The notes beneath the pieces are model-generated. The model saw only the letters and a program-made list of their open reading frames with translations. It had not been told where the DNA came from and searched no databases. DNA of 64,000 nt, from the NCBI RefSeq assembly GCF_013280595.1, contig NZ_JAAATY010000001.1, forward strand, positions 913,629 to 977,628, read 5' to 3'. Shown in pieces: positions 52,533 to 61,150 of the stretch. Position 1 is the stretch's first letter, and each line of letters starts with the position of its first letter. The stretch is from Kibdelosporangium persicum (GTDB lineage: Bacteria; Actinomycetota; Actinomycetes; Mycobacteriales; Pseudonocardiaceae). The position numbers and the translations under genes are program-made.

Positions 52533-53549
52533 CTACTCAGCCGAACCCGATGTCGGTCCGGCCGCGTTCGCGGCGGTCTCGGCGTCGCTCCGGATGTCGA
52601 TACGCCACCCGGTCAGACGAGCGGCGAGCCTTGCGTTCTGGCCTTCTTTACCGATCGCGAGCGAGAGCTGGAAGTCCGGCACGATCACCCGTGCGGTCTT
52701 CGCCCGCTCGTCCACGACCCGTACGGAGACAACCTTCGCAGGTGAGAGGGCATTCCCGACGAACGTGGCCGGATCTTCCGAGTAGTCGATGATGTCGATC
52801 TTCTCACCGGCGAGCTCGCTCATCACATTTCGGACTCGAGCTCCCATCGGTCCGATACACGCGCCCTTGGCGTTGACGCCGGCGACCGTGGAGCGCACCG
52901 CGATCTTCGATCTGTGGCCTGCCTCACGTGCGACCGCCGGGATCTCGACGGTGCCGTCGGCGATCTCCGGCACCTCCAGCGCGAACAGCCTGCGGACCAG
53001 ATTGGGGTGGGTCCGGGACAGCGTGATCTGCGGGCCGCGGGAACCGCGGGTGACGCCCAGTACGTAGCACTTGATCCGCACGCCGTGCTCGTAGCGCTCG
53101 CCCGGCACCTGCTCGACCTGAGGCAGCACGCCCTCGGTGTCACCGACCTGGACCACGACCATGCCGCGGGAGTTCGCCCGCGCGTCGCGCTGCACGACGC
53201 CCGCGACGATCTCGCCCTCCTTGGCGGAGAACTCGCCGAAGGTCTTCTCGTGCTCGGCGTCCCGCAGCCGCTGCAGGATGACCTGGCGCGCGGTGGTCGC
53301 GGCGATCCGGCCGAAGCCCTCCGGCGTGTCGTCCCACTCCTCGGCGATCTCGCCACCGGGGCCCAGCTTCTGGGCGAGCACGCGCACCACACCGGTCCGC
53401 CGGTCGATGTCGATCTTGGCGTGCGGCTCGTGGCCCTCGGTGTGCTTGTACGCCGTGAGCAGCGCGGTCTCGATGGCCTCGATGACCGTCTCGAAAGGAA
53501 TGTCCTTGTCGCGCTCGATGGCGCGAAGTGCGGCGATGTCGACGTTCAC
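52533..53549 (-). CDS. nusA: transcription termination/antitermination factor NusA
   Basis: 338 residues, the short actinobacterial form without C-terminal acidic repeats. The N-terminal domain carries the [14 protein letters not shown] motif. An S1 domain (about 110-180: [18 protein letters not shown]) is followed by two KH domains ([12 protein letters not shown] and [12 protein letters not shown]). It modulates RNA polymerase pausing and termination. The GTG overlaps the stop codon of rimP (GTGA). Confidence 0.97.
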   Translation of the reverse strand: MNVDIAALRAIERDKDIPFETVIEAIETALLTAYKHTEGHEPHAKIDIDRRTGVVRVLAQKLGPGGEIAEEWDDTPEGFGRIAATTARQVILQRLRDAEHEKTFGEFSAKEGEIVAGVVQRDARANSRGMVVVQVGDTEGVLPQVEQVPGERYEHGVRIKCYVLGVTRGSRGPQITLSRTHPNLVRRLFALEVPEIADGTVEIPAVAREAGHRSKIAVRSTVAGVNAKGACIGPMGARVRNVMSELAGEKIDIIDYSEDPATFVGNALSPAKVVSVRVVDERAKTARVIVPDFQLSLAIGKEGQNARLAARLTGWRIDIRSDAETAANAAGPTSGSAE

Positions 53550-54061
53550 CGTGTCCCCTCCTGGCTCCCGCCGCCCAGCCGGGCCAACTCCTCCGGCGGT
53601 GGTTGTTTGAACTCGACCTCCACGACGGCGTGGTCGACGGCGTCGAACGGCACCTGCCGCAGCTCGCCGCCGACGAGCATCTGCACGTCGTGTTCGCTGG
53701 TGTCGCCGACGCGTCCGGTGAACGTCTCGTCGCCCGCGCGCACCTTCACCAGGCGCAGCCGCGCCCGCCGCCAGTGCCTCGGCTTGGTCAGTGGCCGGTC
53801 CAGCCCCGGTGAGGTCACTTCCAGGGTGTACGGGCCACCAAGCACGTGATCGTGCTCGTCGAGCACCCCCGACAAGGTCCGGCTGACGCCGGCGACCTCG
53901 TCGAGCCCGATCCCGCTCTCGGCGTCCACCACCACCTTGACCAGGCTGCGACGACCCGCGCGCTGAACGTCGAGCTGCTCGAGCTCGAAGCCCGCCGCGC
54001 CAACGGCGTCCCGCACGACGGGCTCCAGCGCCGCCCCGGGATCACCTTGCTGGTTCGCCAC
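53546..54061 (-). CDS. rimP: ribosome maturation factor RimP
   Basis: 171 residues from a GTG at 54061. N-terminal domain with [23 protein letters not shown] and the S-P-G-L-D-R-P-L motif near 87; C-terminal SH3-like domain thereafter. RimP is needed for 30S maturation. It is the first gene of the rimP-nusA-ylxR-infB operon. The promoter should lie in the 119 bp between it and the divergent lipoprotein gene; TACGCT on the minus strand near 54115 is a candidate -10. Confidence 0.96.
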   Translation of the reverse strand: MANQQGDPGAALEPVVRDAVGAAGFELEQLDVQRAGRRSLVKVVVDAESGIGLDEVAGVSRTLSGVLDEHDHVLGGPYTLEVTSPGLDRPLTKPRHWRRARLRLVKVRAGDETFTGRVGDTSEHDVQMLVGGELRQVPFDAVDHAVVEVEFKQPPPEELARLGGGSQEGTR

Positions 54062-54180
54062 GTCCGCCGCTCCTGTTCTGGATGATGGTCTCGATCATGT
54101 CCGAGTGTGTACAGCCCAGCGTATCTCGTCCAGCGGATACCGCCCGCCCACCCGAGGGGGTGCTGGCAGGATGACCGACT

Positions 54181-54639
54181 GTGAAGAGCGTTTCCCGGCG
54201 AGCCGTACTGGCCGTGATGACTGGGCTGGCCGTGCCGCTGGTGCCCGCGTGCACTTCCGAACCGGACCAGCCGCCGCCCCCGGATCCCTTGGCAGCACTG
54301 GCGGAGCAGGCGCGTAAGGACGCCGCCGCGGCGACCGCGCTCGCACAGTCCAGCCCCGATCTGGCGGCTGTCGCGGGCGAGGTGGCGAAGGCACGCACCG
54401 AGCACGCGGTCGCACTACAGGCCGAAGTGGACCGGGAACGTCCACCCACGGTGACCACGTCCGCCTCGCCGACCTCGGGCGCGCAGACCGCCCCCGCGAC
54501 GAAGGCGACGATGATCGAAGCGCTGAAGGCGGCCGAGAAGCAGGCGGGCGAACTCGTCCCGTCCGTGCCGAGGTACCGGGCGGGTCTGCTCGGCTCGGTG
54601 GCCGCGGGCTGCGCGAGCCTGCGAGAGGTGATCGCATGA
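54181..54639 (+). CDS. putative lipoprotein
   Basis: 152 residues from a GTG at 54181. N-terminal R-R-A-V-L-A-V-M-T-G-L-A-V-P-L-V-P-A-C: a Tat-like R-R followed by a lipobox ending in C24. The rest is an Ala-rich helical region (A-A-A-A-T-A-L-A-Q and later A-L-K-A-A-E-K-Q-A-G) with T/S/P-rich linkers. The gene overlaps the next one by 4 bp (ATGA). Function unknown; it is found beside DUF4439 genes next to rimP in related bacteria. Confidence 0.82.
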   Translation: MKSVSRRAVLAVMTGLAVPLVPACTSEPDQPPPPDPLAALAEQARKDAAAATALAQSSPDLAAVAGEVAKARTEHAVALQAEVDRERPPTVTTSASPTSGAQTAPATKATMIEALKAAEKQAGELVPSVPRYRAGLLGSVAAGCASLREVIA

Positions 54640-55112
54640 CCCAGCCGAGCACGACCGCCGCGTCGGCCAAGGCCGTCCCCGGCGACTCCGTCGACGCGGT
54701 GCAGCAGGCCCTGGGCGCCGAACACGCGGCCATCTGGATCTACGGCCTGGTCAGCGCCTTCCTGCCGGCGGCGTTCAACAACCCGCTCAACGAGGGCGTG
54801 ACCGCACACCGGGCCCGGCGCGACACGCTGGAACGGGCGTTGACGGCCGCCAAGGTCGAGCCCAGGCCGCCGGAGGCCGCGTACGTGTCGCCGAAGCCGG
54901 TGACCGACCAGGCGTCGAGCCTGGCGGTGCTGGCGATCGCGGAGTCGGACGCGACGGTGGCGTGGCGGTCCGTGCTGGAGCACACCGACGACGCGGACCT
55001 GCGCAAGACGGCTTTGGAGGCGTTGACGAGCTCGGCCGTGCGGGCAACGAGATGGCGCAAGACCGCGGGCGCCACCCCCGCCCACACCATAATGCCTGGT
55101 AAACCCTCGTGA
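54636..55112 (+). CDS. DUF4439 ferritin-like protein
   Basis: 158 residues. It fits the ferritin-like helical bundle of DUF4439: A-V-Q-Q-A-L-G-A-E-H-A-A-I-W-I-Y-G-L-V at about residues 20-38, then H-R-A-R-R-D-T-L-E and a late E-S-D-A-T-V-A-W-R. A metal site is possible from the E-H pair but the second half-site is not clear. The neighbouring lipoprotein gene suggests a shared cell-envelope function. The TGA stop codon (55110-55112) is provided by the dispersed palindrome copy 4. Confidence 0.88.
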   Translation: MTQPSTTAASAKAVPGDSVDAVQQALGAEHAAIWIYGLVSAFLPAAFNNPLNEGVTAHRARRDTLERALTAAKVEPRPPEAAYVSPKPVTDQASSLAVLAIAESDATVAWRSVLEHTDDADLRKTALEALTSSAVRATRWRKTAGATPAHTIMPGKPS

Positions 55113-55151
55113 GTGTTTATCGGTGTTCTAACCCTGATAAACACTCACGAG
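55106..55151. repeat. dispersed palindrome, copy 4
   Basis: Perfect 16-bp arms (55106-55121 and 55136-55151) with a loop GGTGTTCTAACCCT, inverted relative to copies 1 and 2. It lies between the DUF4439 gene and a convergent membrane-protein gene and supplies the stop codon of the former; the stop codon of the latter begins at 55154, on the minus strand, directly at its other edge. Confidence 0.87.
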
Positions 55152-55856
55152 TCAGTTCTTGAGCTTGTCGCCGAAGGCCAGGGCGTCGGTGCTGATCTCT
55201 TCGAGTTTGGCCTCGTCCTGGTTCTTGCTGCCGCCCTCGAAGTCCGACTCGACGATGATCACGTCGTTGCCGCTGACCTTGGAGGCGAACGCGCCGCCGC
55301 CCAGCGACCTGAGTCCCGGCACCTTCACCCGGCCGTCCTTGACGAGGTCGTTGACGTTGCCGGTGCCGTCGGTCCTGGTCAGCTTCTCCAGCTCCTGCGC
55401 GTCGGCCGCGTTACTCATCCGCACCACAGCGACTGACGTGTAGGCCTTCCGGCCGTCGACCGTCGCGGTGTAGAGCTCACGGGTCACCCCGGTGCAGGGC
55501 TTGCGCTCGAAGAACTTCTTCACGTCCTCGTACGAGACACGCGCGCAGTTGCTGTCCCGCACCGGTTCGGAGACCAGTTCGTGCTTGACGAACCGGAACT
55601 TCGTCTGCGGCGAGGCGCTGTCGCTCGGCTGCGGCGAGGTCTCCGTGGAGTTGTTGCTCTGCTGGATCAGCCACCACAGCATGCCCGACACGACCGCGAC
55701 GAGTACCAGGCCAAGGCCTTTGAGCACGTACTCCCGGGTCTTGTTCTGCCCAGGCTCCGGCGTGCGCCGCGGCGGCACCGGGTGTGACGGCACTCGCGGG
55801 ATGCGCGTGGTCTGGTCCGGGCTGTGGTACTGCCCAGGGCGGTAGGAGTCGGACAC
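55152..55856 (-). CDS. membrane-anchored protein of unknown function
   Basis: 234 residues from a GTG at 55856; TACCGT (55869-55864 on the minus strand) lies 7 nt upstream, so the mRNA is probably leaderless. An N-terminal P-rich cytosolic region (about 40 residues) is followed by one membrane span (L-G-L-V-L-V-A-V-V-S-G-M-L-W-W-L-I). An extracellular domain then follows with cysteines near 105 and 121 that could pair. The domain contains V-A-V-V-R-M-S-N-A-A-D-A-Q-E-L, typical of PknH- or DUF-type sensor folds, but I do not recognise the family. Confidence 0.75.
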   Translation of the reverse strand: MSDSYRPGQYHSPDQTTRIPRVPSHPVPPRRTPEPGQNKTREYVLKGLGLVLVAVVSGMLWWLIQQSNNSTETSPQPSDSASPQTKFRFVKHELVSEPVRDSNCARVSYEDVKKFFERKPCTGVTRELYTATVDGRKAYTSVAVVRMSNAADAQELEKLTRTDGTGNVNDLVKDGRVKVPGLRSLGGGAFASKVSGNDVIIVESDFEGGSKNQDEAKLEEISTDALAFGDKLKN

Positions 55857-55878
55857 GACAAGCACGGTACCCAGTGCC

Positions 55879-56910
55879 TCAGTCCCGCAGTGCCGCGAGT
55901 ACCGATTCGATATCACCGGCGGTGTTGTAGAGGTGGCAGGCGAGCCGGACGCGACCTGCGCGGATACTGGATTTCACGCCCGCGGCCGCCAGTTTCCCCG
56001 CCGCGTCCGGGATGTCCAGCGACACGATCGCGGATCCCTTCGGCGCCAAGCCGAGCGCCACCAGCAGGCCGTCGGCCAGTCCGACGCAGTGGTCCCTGAC
56101 CGCCTCGATGTCCAGGGAAGCCAGCCACGGCACCACAATCGCGGCGGTGAGCTGGGAGAACCACACGGGTGAGAGATCCAGCCTGCGCGCGTCCCCGGCC
56201 AGCCGCAAGGGAAGCCCGTACACCGCGGCCCACGGGTCCTCGCCGGCGTACCAGTTCGCCGCGATGGGAACGGTGCGCTCCAACGTTTCCGGCTTCACCG
56301 CCATCCAGGCGGCACCACGCGGCGACATCAACCATTTGTAGCAGGCACCGATGACCCAGTCGGCCCAGTCGAGCCGCAACGGCATCCAGCCGGCGGCCTG
56401 GGTGACGTCCAGCAGAACCTGGGTTCCGGAGGCGGCCGCCGCTTCACGTAACGATTCGAGATCGACGACGGCGCCGTCGGCCGACTGCACCACGCTGACC
56501 GCGACAAGATCAAAACGGTCCACATGCGACGGTAACTCGGCCAGCTCCACCTCGGTCACCGTGACGCCACGATATGCCTGCGAGGCAAAGGGAAACGTCA
56601 CACTGGTGAACTCGCCGGCCGCGGTCACCACGCGCGTGCCGTCCGGAACACTCGCCGCGACGAGGCTGATCAACTGGGAAACACCGGCGCCCGAGGCGAC
56701 CGCGCTCTCCTCGACACCGATCAGCGAACCCCACGCCTTGCGCGCGAGCCGGACGTCCGCGTCGAAATCACCCGGCGCGTCCGCACCGGACTGCCAGCGC
56801 CGCACCGCCTCCATGAGACCGTCGACGGCTACTTTCGGTGGTATCCCGATACTCGCCGTGTTGAGATACCCGGCTGGGACGTCGAACGACTGGCCGAATG
56901 CGATGCGCAC
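55879..56910 (-). CDS. class V aminotransferase-like PLP enzyme
   Basis: 343 residues from a GTG at 56910, chosen because a TAACGT box (56923-56918) lies 7 nt upstream; an ATG at 56931 is also open. It is a fold-type I, class V enzyme: Y-L-N-T-A-S-I-G-I-P near the start, V-S-V-V-Q-S-A-D-G and D-V-T-Q-A-A-G in the middle, and the PLP lysine in G-A-C-Y-K-W-L-M-S-P-R-G near 207. It is probably a cysteine desulfurase- or kynureninase-like enzyme; the substrate cannot be told. It diverges from the yjbQ gene with only 31 bp between the starts. Confidence 0.88.
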   Translation of the reverse strand: MRIAFGQSFDVPAGYLNTASIGIPPKVAVDGLMEAVRRWQSGADAPGDFDADVRLARKAWGSLIGVEESAVASGAGVSQLISLVAASVPDGTRVVTAAGEFTSVTFPFASQAYRGVTVTEVELAELPSHVDRFDLVAVSVVQSADGAVVDLESLREAAAASGTQVLLDVTQAAGWMPLRLDWADWVIGACYKWLMSPRGAAWMAVKPETLERTVPIAANWYAGEDPWAAVYGLPLRLAGDARRLDLSPVWFSQLTAAIVVPWLASLDIEAVRDHCVGLADGLLVALGLAPKGSAIVSLDIPDAAGKLAAAGVKSSIRAGRVRLACHLYNTAGDIESVLAALRD

Positions 56911-56941
56911 GGCAGGGACGTTACCCGGCATGATCCCTGAT

Positions 56942-57351
56942 ATGTACAGCCAGGAGTTTCAGATCAGGACCGGATCGGGCGAAGTCGTGCACGACCTGAC
57001 CGAACTGTGCACGAGGTTCCTGTCCGATGCGGACGCTTCGGACGGACTGCTGCACGTCTGGGTGCCGCACGCGACCGCGGGACTGGCAGTGATCGAGACG
57101 GGTGCGGGCAGTGACGACGACCTGTTGAGCGCGCTGGGCGACCTGCTGCCCAAGGACAATCGATGGCAGCACCGGCACGGCTCGCCGGGGCACGGCCGGG
57201 ACCACGTTCTTCCCGCCTTCCTGCCGCCGTACGCGAGTGTGCCGGTGCTGGACGGCCGGATGGCCCTGGGCACGTGGCAGTCGGTGTGCCTAGTGGACAC
57301 CAACGGGACAACCCGGTCCGCACCGTCCGCCTCAGTTTCCTGGCGGGCTGA
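56942..57351 (+). pseudogene. yjbQ: YjbQ/UPF0047 family gene with 1-nt frameshift
   Basis: The frame from the ATG at 56942 encodes a normal YjbQ protein through H-A-T-A-G-L near residue 43, the H-G-S-P-G-H-G motif and G-T-W-Q-S-V-C-L-V-D-T-N. At about 57304-57307 the conserved ending continues in another frame as D-N-P-V-R-T-V-R-L-S-F-L-A-G with a TGA at 57349-57351. Adding one base there restores a 136-residue protein of family length. Without it the frame runs on to 57511. The same added base also restores the convergent gene's stop codon. YjbQ proteins have been reported to have thiamine-phosphate synthase-like activity. A CATGAT box (56929-56934) lies 7 nt before the ATG. Confidence 0.85.
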
Positions 57352-58266
57352 CACCGGCCAGAGGATCACCGCCAGCCCGGCCACGGCCATCGCGCCGAGC
57401 ACGATCGATCCGGTCCCCACGTCCGGCGCGGAACCCGTGCCCTGCAACAGACTGCGCAGTCCTTCGGTCGAGAACCGGAACGGCGTCCACGACCACAGGA
57501 CGTCCCGGTAGAACGGGTGCAGCAGTTCCGGCACCTGTCCGGCGACCGCGGGTGCGATCAGATACAGCGGCGCGAGCACCGCCGCGGCACGGATTCCGAG
57601 CAACCGCAGCAAAGCGCCCTGCACGCCGGTGAACGCGAGCGCGGCGAGCAGCATGAAGCCGAGCACGTCCCAGCCGAGCGGCAGGCGGGAGTCCCACAGC
57701 AGCAACAGAAGCACGACCACGCCGACGGACAGCACGCTGGCCGCCACCGGAAGCGTGACCCGGGTGGCCAGGCGCGGGGTCGCCCCGCTTCGCGTCTTCA
57801 TGACGGTGAACAGCAATCCGGCGGCCAGACCGGCGATCCACAACAGAGCGCTCCCGGCCAACGGCGCGACACGACCGGCCACACTGGCCGGGTGCAGGGT
57901 GATCGTGCGAGGCGGTTGCCCTTTGCTCAGCGCCTGCGCCGCGCCTGTCAGCACCTGTTGCGCGACCTGCGTTCCGCCAGGGTTGATCGCACCCGACAGC
58001 ACGACTGTGGCCGGTTCACCGAGTTCGAGGACGCCGTAGACCTCTTTGTCCTCAAGCAGTTGACGTCCTTCGGCCGGTGTCACGGCCCGCCACGCGACGT
58101 GCTCGCCGCCCTGTCTGGCGAGTTGGTCCGCCACCTGTGACGGGCCGGCGACCGCGAGCGGGACGTGGTCCGGGTCCACCGTGGCCTGCGCACCGAAGGT
58201 CAGTAGTCCGAGTACGGCCGCGACCAGTGCCCCGATCAGGCTCGCGGCCAGCGCCTTGGCGGTCAT
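57290..58266 (-). CDS. ABC-2/YhgE-like membrane protein, frame disturbed at its 3' end
   Basis: About 325 residues when one base is added at about 57304. Then it ends R-V-V-P-V-G-V-H with a TAG at 57292-57290; as given it reads through to 56959 across yjbQ. An N-terminal membrane segment (residues 5-28) is followed by an extracellular domain (P-L-A-V-A-G-P-S-Q-V-A and G-V-L-E-L-G-E-P-A-T-V-V-L) and five to six C-terminal spans. This layout matches the YhgE/Pip or DUF3533-like ABC-2 permeases. Start at 58266 with AAAGGTGGGGG upstream (58284 is an alternative). The partner ATPase, if any, is not in the window. Confidence 0.75.
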
Positions 58267-58287
58267 CGCCCCCACCTTTCTCATCGC

Positions 58288-58344
58288 TTGTTGAATTGAG
58301 CGGGAGCGTACGCCCGGACGGGCGCAAAAATCAACCATTGTTGA
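58288..58344. promoter_or_regulatory. repeated TTGTTGAA half-sites between divergent genes
   Basis: TTGTTGAA occurs at 58288-58295 and again at about 58338-58345; the second is part of the imperfect palindrome TCAACCATTGTTGA. The patch is clearly more AT-rich than its surroundings and lies directly upstream of the YhgE-like gene, where a TetR-type repressor commonly binds. No TetR gene is adjacent. Confidence 0.35.
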
Positions 58345-58394
58345 AATAACACCCCTGTCCAGCCGTGACGGTCACGAGCAGCTACCGTTCAGGT

Positions 58395-59090
58395 GTGGTT
58401 CTGCGACGGCCGACTCGGCTCCTGGTCACCATCGGCGTCGTCGCTGCGCTGCTCGTCGCGGGCGGGATCGCGGCGGCCTCGCTGCTCAGCCGCGGGCAGG
58501 ACGTCCCGGTTGAGCACTTCGACGTGCCCTCGGCCGCGACACCGCACGACACGTGGCAGACAGTGACGGACACGGCGGCCAAGCTGGCCTTCGACGTGCC
58601 GCCGGACTGGGAGCTCGCCGACGAGGACGAGTCGCTCACCACGTCGAACGGCGTCAGGCTCGGCCACCTCGCCGACTGGGGCCGCTACACCTGCCAAGGC
58701 GCGGAGTACGGCCGCGCGTTCGCCGCGAGCGGTCTCGCGCAGCCCGACCGCAGGCCCGCCAAGGCCGCGGCCGAGCTCGCCGCCGCCGTGGCGGCCGACC
58801 AGTACAGCGACGGCCACCGCACGGCGGCGGTCAATGTCGGACGACCGCGACCACTTTCCGTGCAAGGCGCGCAGGGAGTGGTGGTGCGCGCCGACGCCAC
58901 GCTCGCGGAACCGACTGATCAGTGCACTGGCAGCAAAGGCACGGTGACCGTGGTCGCGTTGGCCACCCAGGCGGGCAACGCGGTGCTGGTCGTGGCCGCG
59001 GACGTGACACCGGGCCCGCAGGAGCCCACTCCCCTCGCCGACACCGCCCGGCTGGACGCGATCGTCAAGAGCCTGCGCGTGGTCCAGTGA
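58395..59090 (+). CDS. membrane-anchored protein of unknown function
   Basis: 231 residues from a GTG at 58395; TACCGT at 58383-58388 lies 6 nt upstream, so an earlier in-frame start (58365) is less likely. One N-terminal membrane span (L-L-V-T-I-G-V-V-A-A-L-L-V-A-G-G-I) is followed by an extracytoplasmic domain of about 190 residues. That domain resembles the one at 61151: a D-V-P-P-D-W-E-L motif, two cysteines, and a closing L-D-A-I-V-K-S-L-R-V-V. Function unknown; the two may be distant paralogues. Confidence 0.75.
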   Translation: MVLRRPTRLLVTIGVVAALLVAGGIAAASLLSRGQDVPVEHFDVPSAATPHDTWQTVTDTAAKLAFDVPPDWELADEDESLTTSNGVRLGHLADWGRYTCQGAEYGRAFAASGLAQPDRRPAKAAAELAAAVAADQYSDGHRTAAVNVGRPRPLSVQGAQGVVVRADATLAEPTDQCTGSKGTVTVVALATQAGNAVLVVAADVTPGPQEPTPLADTARLDAIVKSLRVVQ

Positions 59091-59097
59091 TGCGGGT

Positions 59098-59403
59098 TCA
59101 GTGATCGTGCCGGGCCACCAGGGCCCGCAGGGCGGACATCTCAGCGGCGAGGGCTTCCCGCCCGGTCTCCGTGATGCTGACCCAGGTGCGTGGCCGCCTG
59201 CCTTCGTAGCCCTTCTCGATGTCCAGCAGCCCGGCTTCGTTGAGCACGGTGATGTGCCGCGAGAGGTTGCCGTTGGTCAGGTCCAGCGCCTCCCGCAGAT
59301 AGCCGAACTCGACCCGTTTGGACTCCGCGGCGATGGTCAGGATGCCGAGCCGGTGCCGTTGGTGGACAACGTCATTGAGACCGTTGGTCGGATGCGCACT
59401 CAT
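59098..59403 (-). CDS. winged-helix transcriptional regulator (HTH_34 type)
   Basis: 101 residues from the ATG at 59403. The winged helix spans residues 15-85: R-L-G-I-L-T-I-A-A-E-S-K-R-V-E-F-G-Y-L, then L-T-N-G-N-L-S-R-H-I-T-V-L-N-E-A-G-L-L and the wing G-R-R-P-R-T-W-V-S-I-T. It is coupled to the membrane protein upstream by a TGATG overlap. Such pairs are common in actinomycetes: the regulator controls the operon, and the membrane partner is usually of unknown function. Confidence 0.9.
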   Translation of the reverse strand: MSAHPTNGLNDVVHQRHRLGILTIAAESKRVEFGYLREALDLTNGNLSRHITVLNEAGLLDIEKGYEGRRPRTWVSITETGREALAAEMSALRALVARHDH

Positions 59404-60263
59404 CACGCGGCACGCCTGGACTGAACGAGTGCGATCACGCCGCCGATGATAAGCACCGCCGCGGGCGGCGCCACATCCATCAGGGCGATCAGCCTGGTGT
59501 CGCTGCTGCCCACCAGCAGCCCCACACCTTGCAGGTTCGCGTGCAGGCTCACCGCGGTGAACAGCACGCCGGTCACGGCGATCAGCAGGCTGCGTTCCGC
59601 CCAGGCGAGCGCGAGCAGGGCGACCGCGATGATCAGCAGCCCGGCCAGCCCGTTGATCATGTAGACGGCGATCGTGGCGAACGCCACCATCGCGGACAAC
59701 GCCGCCGCGAAGACACCGATCACCCGCAGGCGTCTCCACCGGGTGCCTGCGAAGATCGCCGTTCCGGACAGGGCGACCGCGCCGATCATGATCGGCAGGT
59801 TGATCTCCGGCCTGGAGTACAGGGAGGTGTCCAGAGTGGCGCTGACGATGTGGCTGAGCAGCCGTTCGCCGAACACCATGCCGACCAGGGCGGCCCCGGC
59901 CACGGTGAGGTAGCCACGCGTGTCGGTCTCGATGCCCGCGACATCGGCCCGTCTGCGGTACCACCACGCGGAAGCGGCGAAGCAGGTGACCAGCCCGAGC
60001 ATCCAGTACCACTGGATCAGCACGTTGCTGCCACCCCAGCGCACCCACGGCCGTTCGAAGACCTCGAACGGTCCCCGCTCGATCAGCACGTGGCGCCCGT
60101 CCGGCGACATCGTCGGCCACGGATCCGACCCGTAGAGCACCGGAGCGACCAGGATGAGCCCGGCGAACAACAGCAACGGGAACGCGTGACCATGCCGGTC
60201 CTGCCTGACCTTGCGCCGAAGTTGCCGCAGGTCGTCCAGCAACTCAGCGGGGCTGTCACTCAT
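59403..60263 (-). CDS. integral membrane protein paired with a winged-helix regulator
   Basis: 286 residues. About six to seven predicted spans: one in the first 55 residues (F-P-L-L-L-F-A-G-L-I-L-V-A-P-V-L-Y), then W-Y-W-M-L-G-L-V-T-C-F-A-A-S-A-W-W-Y near 90 and more in the last 130. A W-P-T-M-S-P-D-G segment lies outside the membrane. No family is recognised. The stop codon shares a base with the start of the regulator gene. Confidence 0.8.
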   Translation of the reverse strand: MSDSPAELLDDLRQLRRKVRQDRHGHAFPLLLFAGLILVAPVLYGSDPWPTMSPDGRHVLIERGPFEVFERPWVRWGGSNVLIQWYWMLGLVTCFAASAWWYRRRADVAGIETDTRGYLTVAGAALVGMVFGERLLSHIVSATLDTSLYSRPEINLPIMIGAVALSGTAIFAGTRWRRLRVIGVFAAALSAMVAFATIAVYMINGLAGLLIIAVALLALAWAERSLLIAVTGVLFTAVSLHANLQGVGLLVGSSDTRLIALMDVAPPAAVLIIGGVIALVQSRRAA

Positions 60264-60316
60264 CGCCCGGTTCCCTCTGAAGCATCTGACCCCCAAGTAG
60301 CTTGTTTCGCAGTCAA

Positions 60317-60344
60317 GTTTGTATTGCAAACCTGAATGTGTCAA
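60317..60344 (-). promoter_or_regulatory. promoter and GTTTG-N5-CAAAC operator
   Basis: On the minus strand a perfect TTGACA (60344-60339) is followed by the palindrome GTTTGCAATACAAAC (60331-60317). A CAAACT box placed 17 nt after TTGACA overlaps the right half of that palindrome. This arrangement covers the -10 and spacer, so a dimeric repressor bound here would block the operon at 60263-59098. The winged-helix protein encoded in that operon is the obvious candidate. Confidence 0.55.
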
Positions 60345-60426
60345 CGTCCGTCCCGATGAGCGGGTAGTCATGAGCAGCAGGCTGTGACACGCCGAAGAGG
60401 TCGCTCGATCGTGTCACTATGAGCAC

Positions 60427-61140
60427 GTGGGTAACCGAACGCTCGTACTGTGGGATATCGACCTGACGCTGGTCGACCTCGCCGGGATCGGCCGGGAGTG
60501 GTACTCCGCCGCGCTGTCCAACGCGCTCGGCCTCACCCTCTCCTACCTGCCGACGTTTCCCGGCAGGACCGAACGGGCGATCACCCACGAGTTGCTGTCC
60601 GCGCACGGCGCGCAGGCCACCGAGGAGGAGATCCAGGCGATCTTCACCGAGCTGGTGACCATCGCCGAGGCCGACCAGCACCTGCTGCCGGAACGGGGAC
60701 GGGTGCTGCCCGGAGTACTGGAGGTCGTGGCCGAACTCGGTGCCCGTGACCACGTCGTGCAGTCGCTGGTGACCGGCAACCTGCCCGAGGTCTCGCACGT
60801 CAAGCTGGCCCCGTTCGGCCTGCTCGAACACATCGACCTGGAGATCGGCGGGTACGGGTCGCTGTCGGCCGACCGCAGCGACCTGGTGTCCGCCGCGATG
60901 GACCTGGCCGCGCGGAAGCACGGCGGCTTCGAGCCCGAGTCGGTCGTCGTCATCGGCGACACCCCGCATGACGTGCAGGCCGCGCTGCACCACGGCGCCA
61001 TCGCCATCGGCGTCGGTACAGGCAGGCACAGCTTGGCTTCACTGCGTGAGGCCGGGGCACACGCGGTGTTCCGTGACCTGTCCGACACTGAGAAAGTGCT
61101 TTCCGCAGTTCTTGACAGGCAGCTACTCGACGGTCGCTAG
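60427..61140 (+). CDS. HAD family phosphatase
   Basis: 237 residues from a GTG at 60427, with a CACTAT box at 60415-60420 only 6 nt upstream. HAD motif I is D-I-D-L-T-L (D10, D12), where most phosphatases have D-x-D-G-T; motif II is S-L-V-T-G-N; motif IV is V-V-I-G-D-T-P-H-D near 178. The alpha-helical cap lies between residues 15 and 90. It is of phosphoglycolate-phosphatase or beta-phosphoglucomutase type; the substrate is unknown. The stop codon TAG (61138-61140) is also the first half of the next gene's -10 box TAGTCT. Confidence 0.9.
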   Translation: MGNRTLVLWDIDLTLVDLAGIGREWYSAALSNALGLTLSYLPTFPGRTERAITHELLSAHGAQATEEEIQAIFTELVTIAEADQHLLPERGRVLPGVLEVVAELGARDHVVQSLVTGNLPEVSHVKLAPFGLLEHIDLEIGGYGSLSADRSDLVSAAMDLAARKHGGFEPESVVVIGDTPHDVQAALHHGAIAIGVGTGRHSLASLREAGAHAVFRDLSDTEKVLSAVLDRQLLDGR

Positions 61141-61150
61141 TCTCAGTGGC

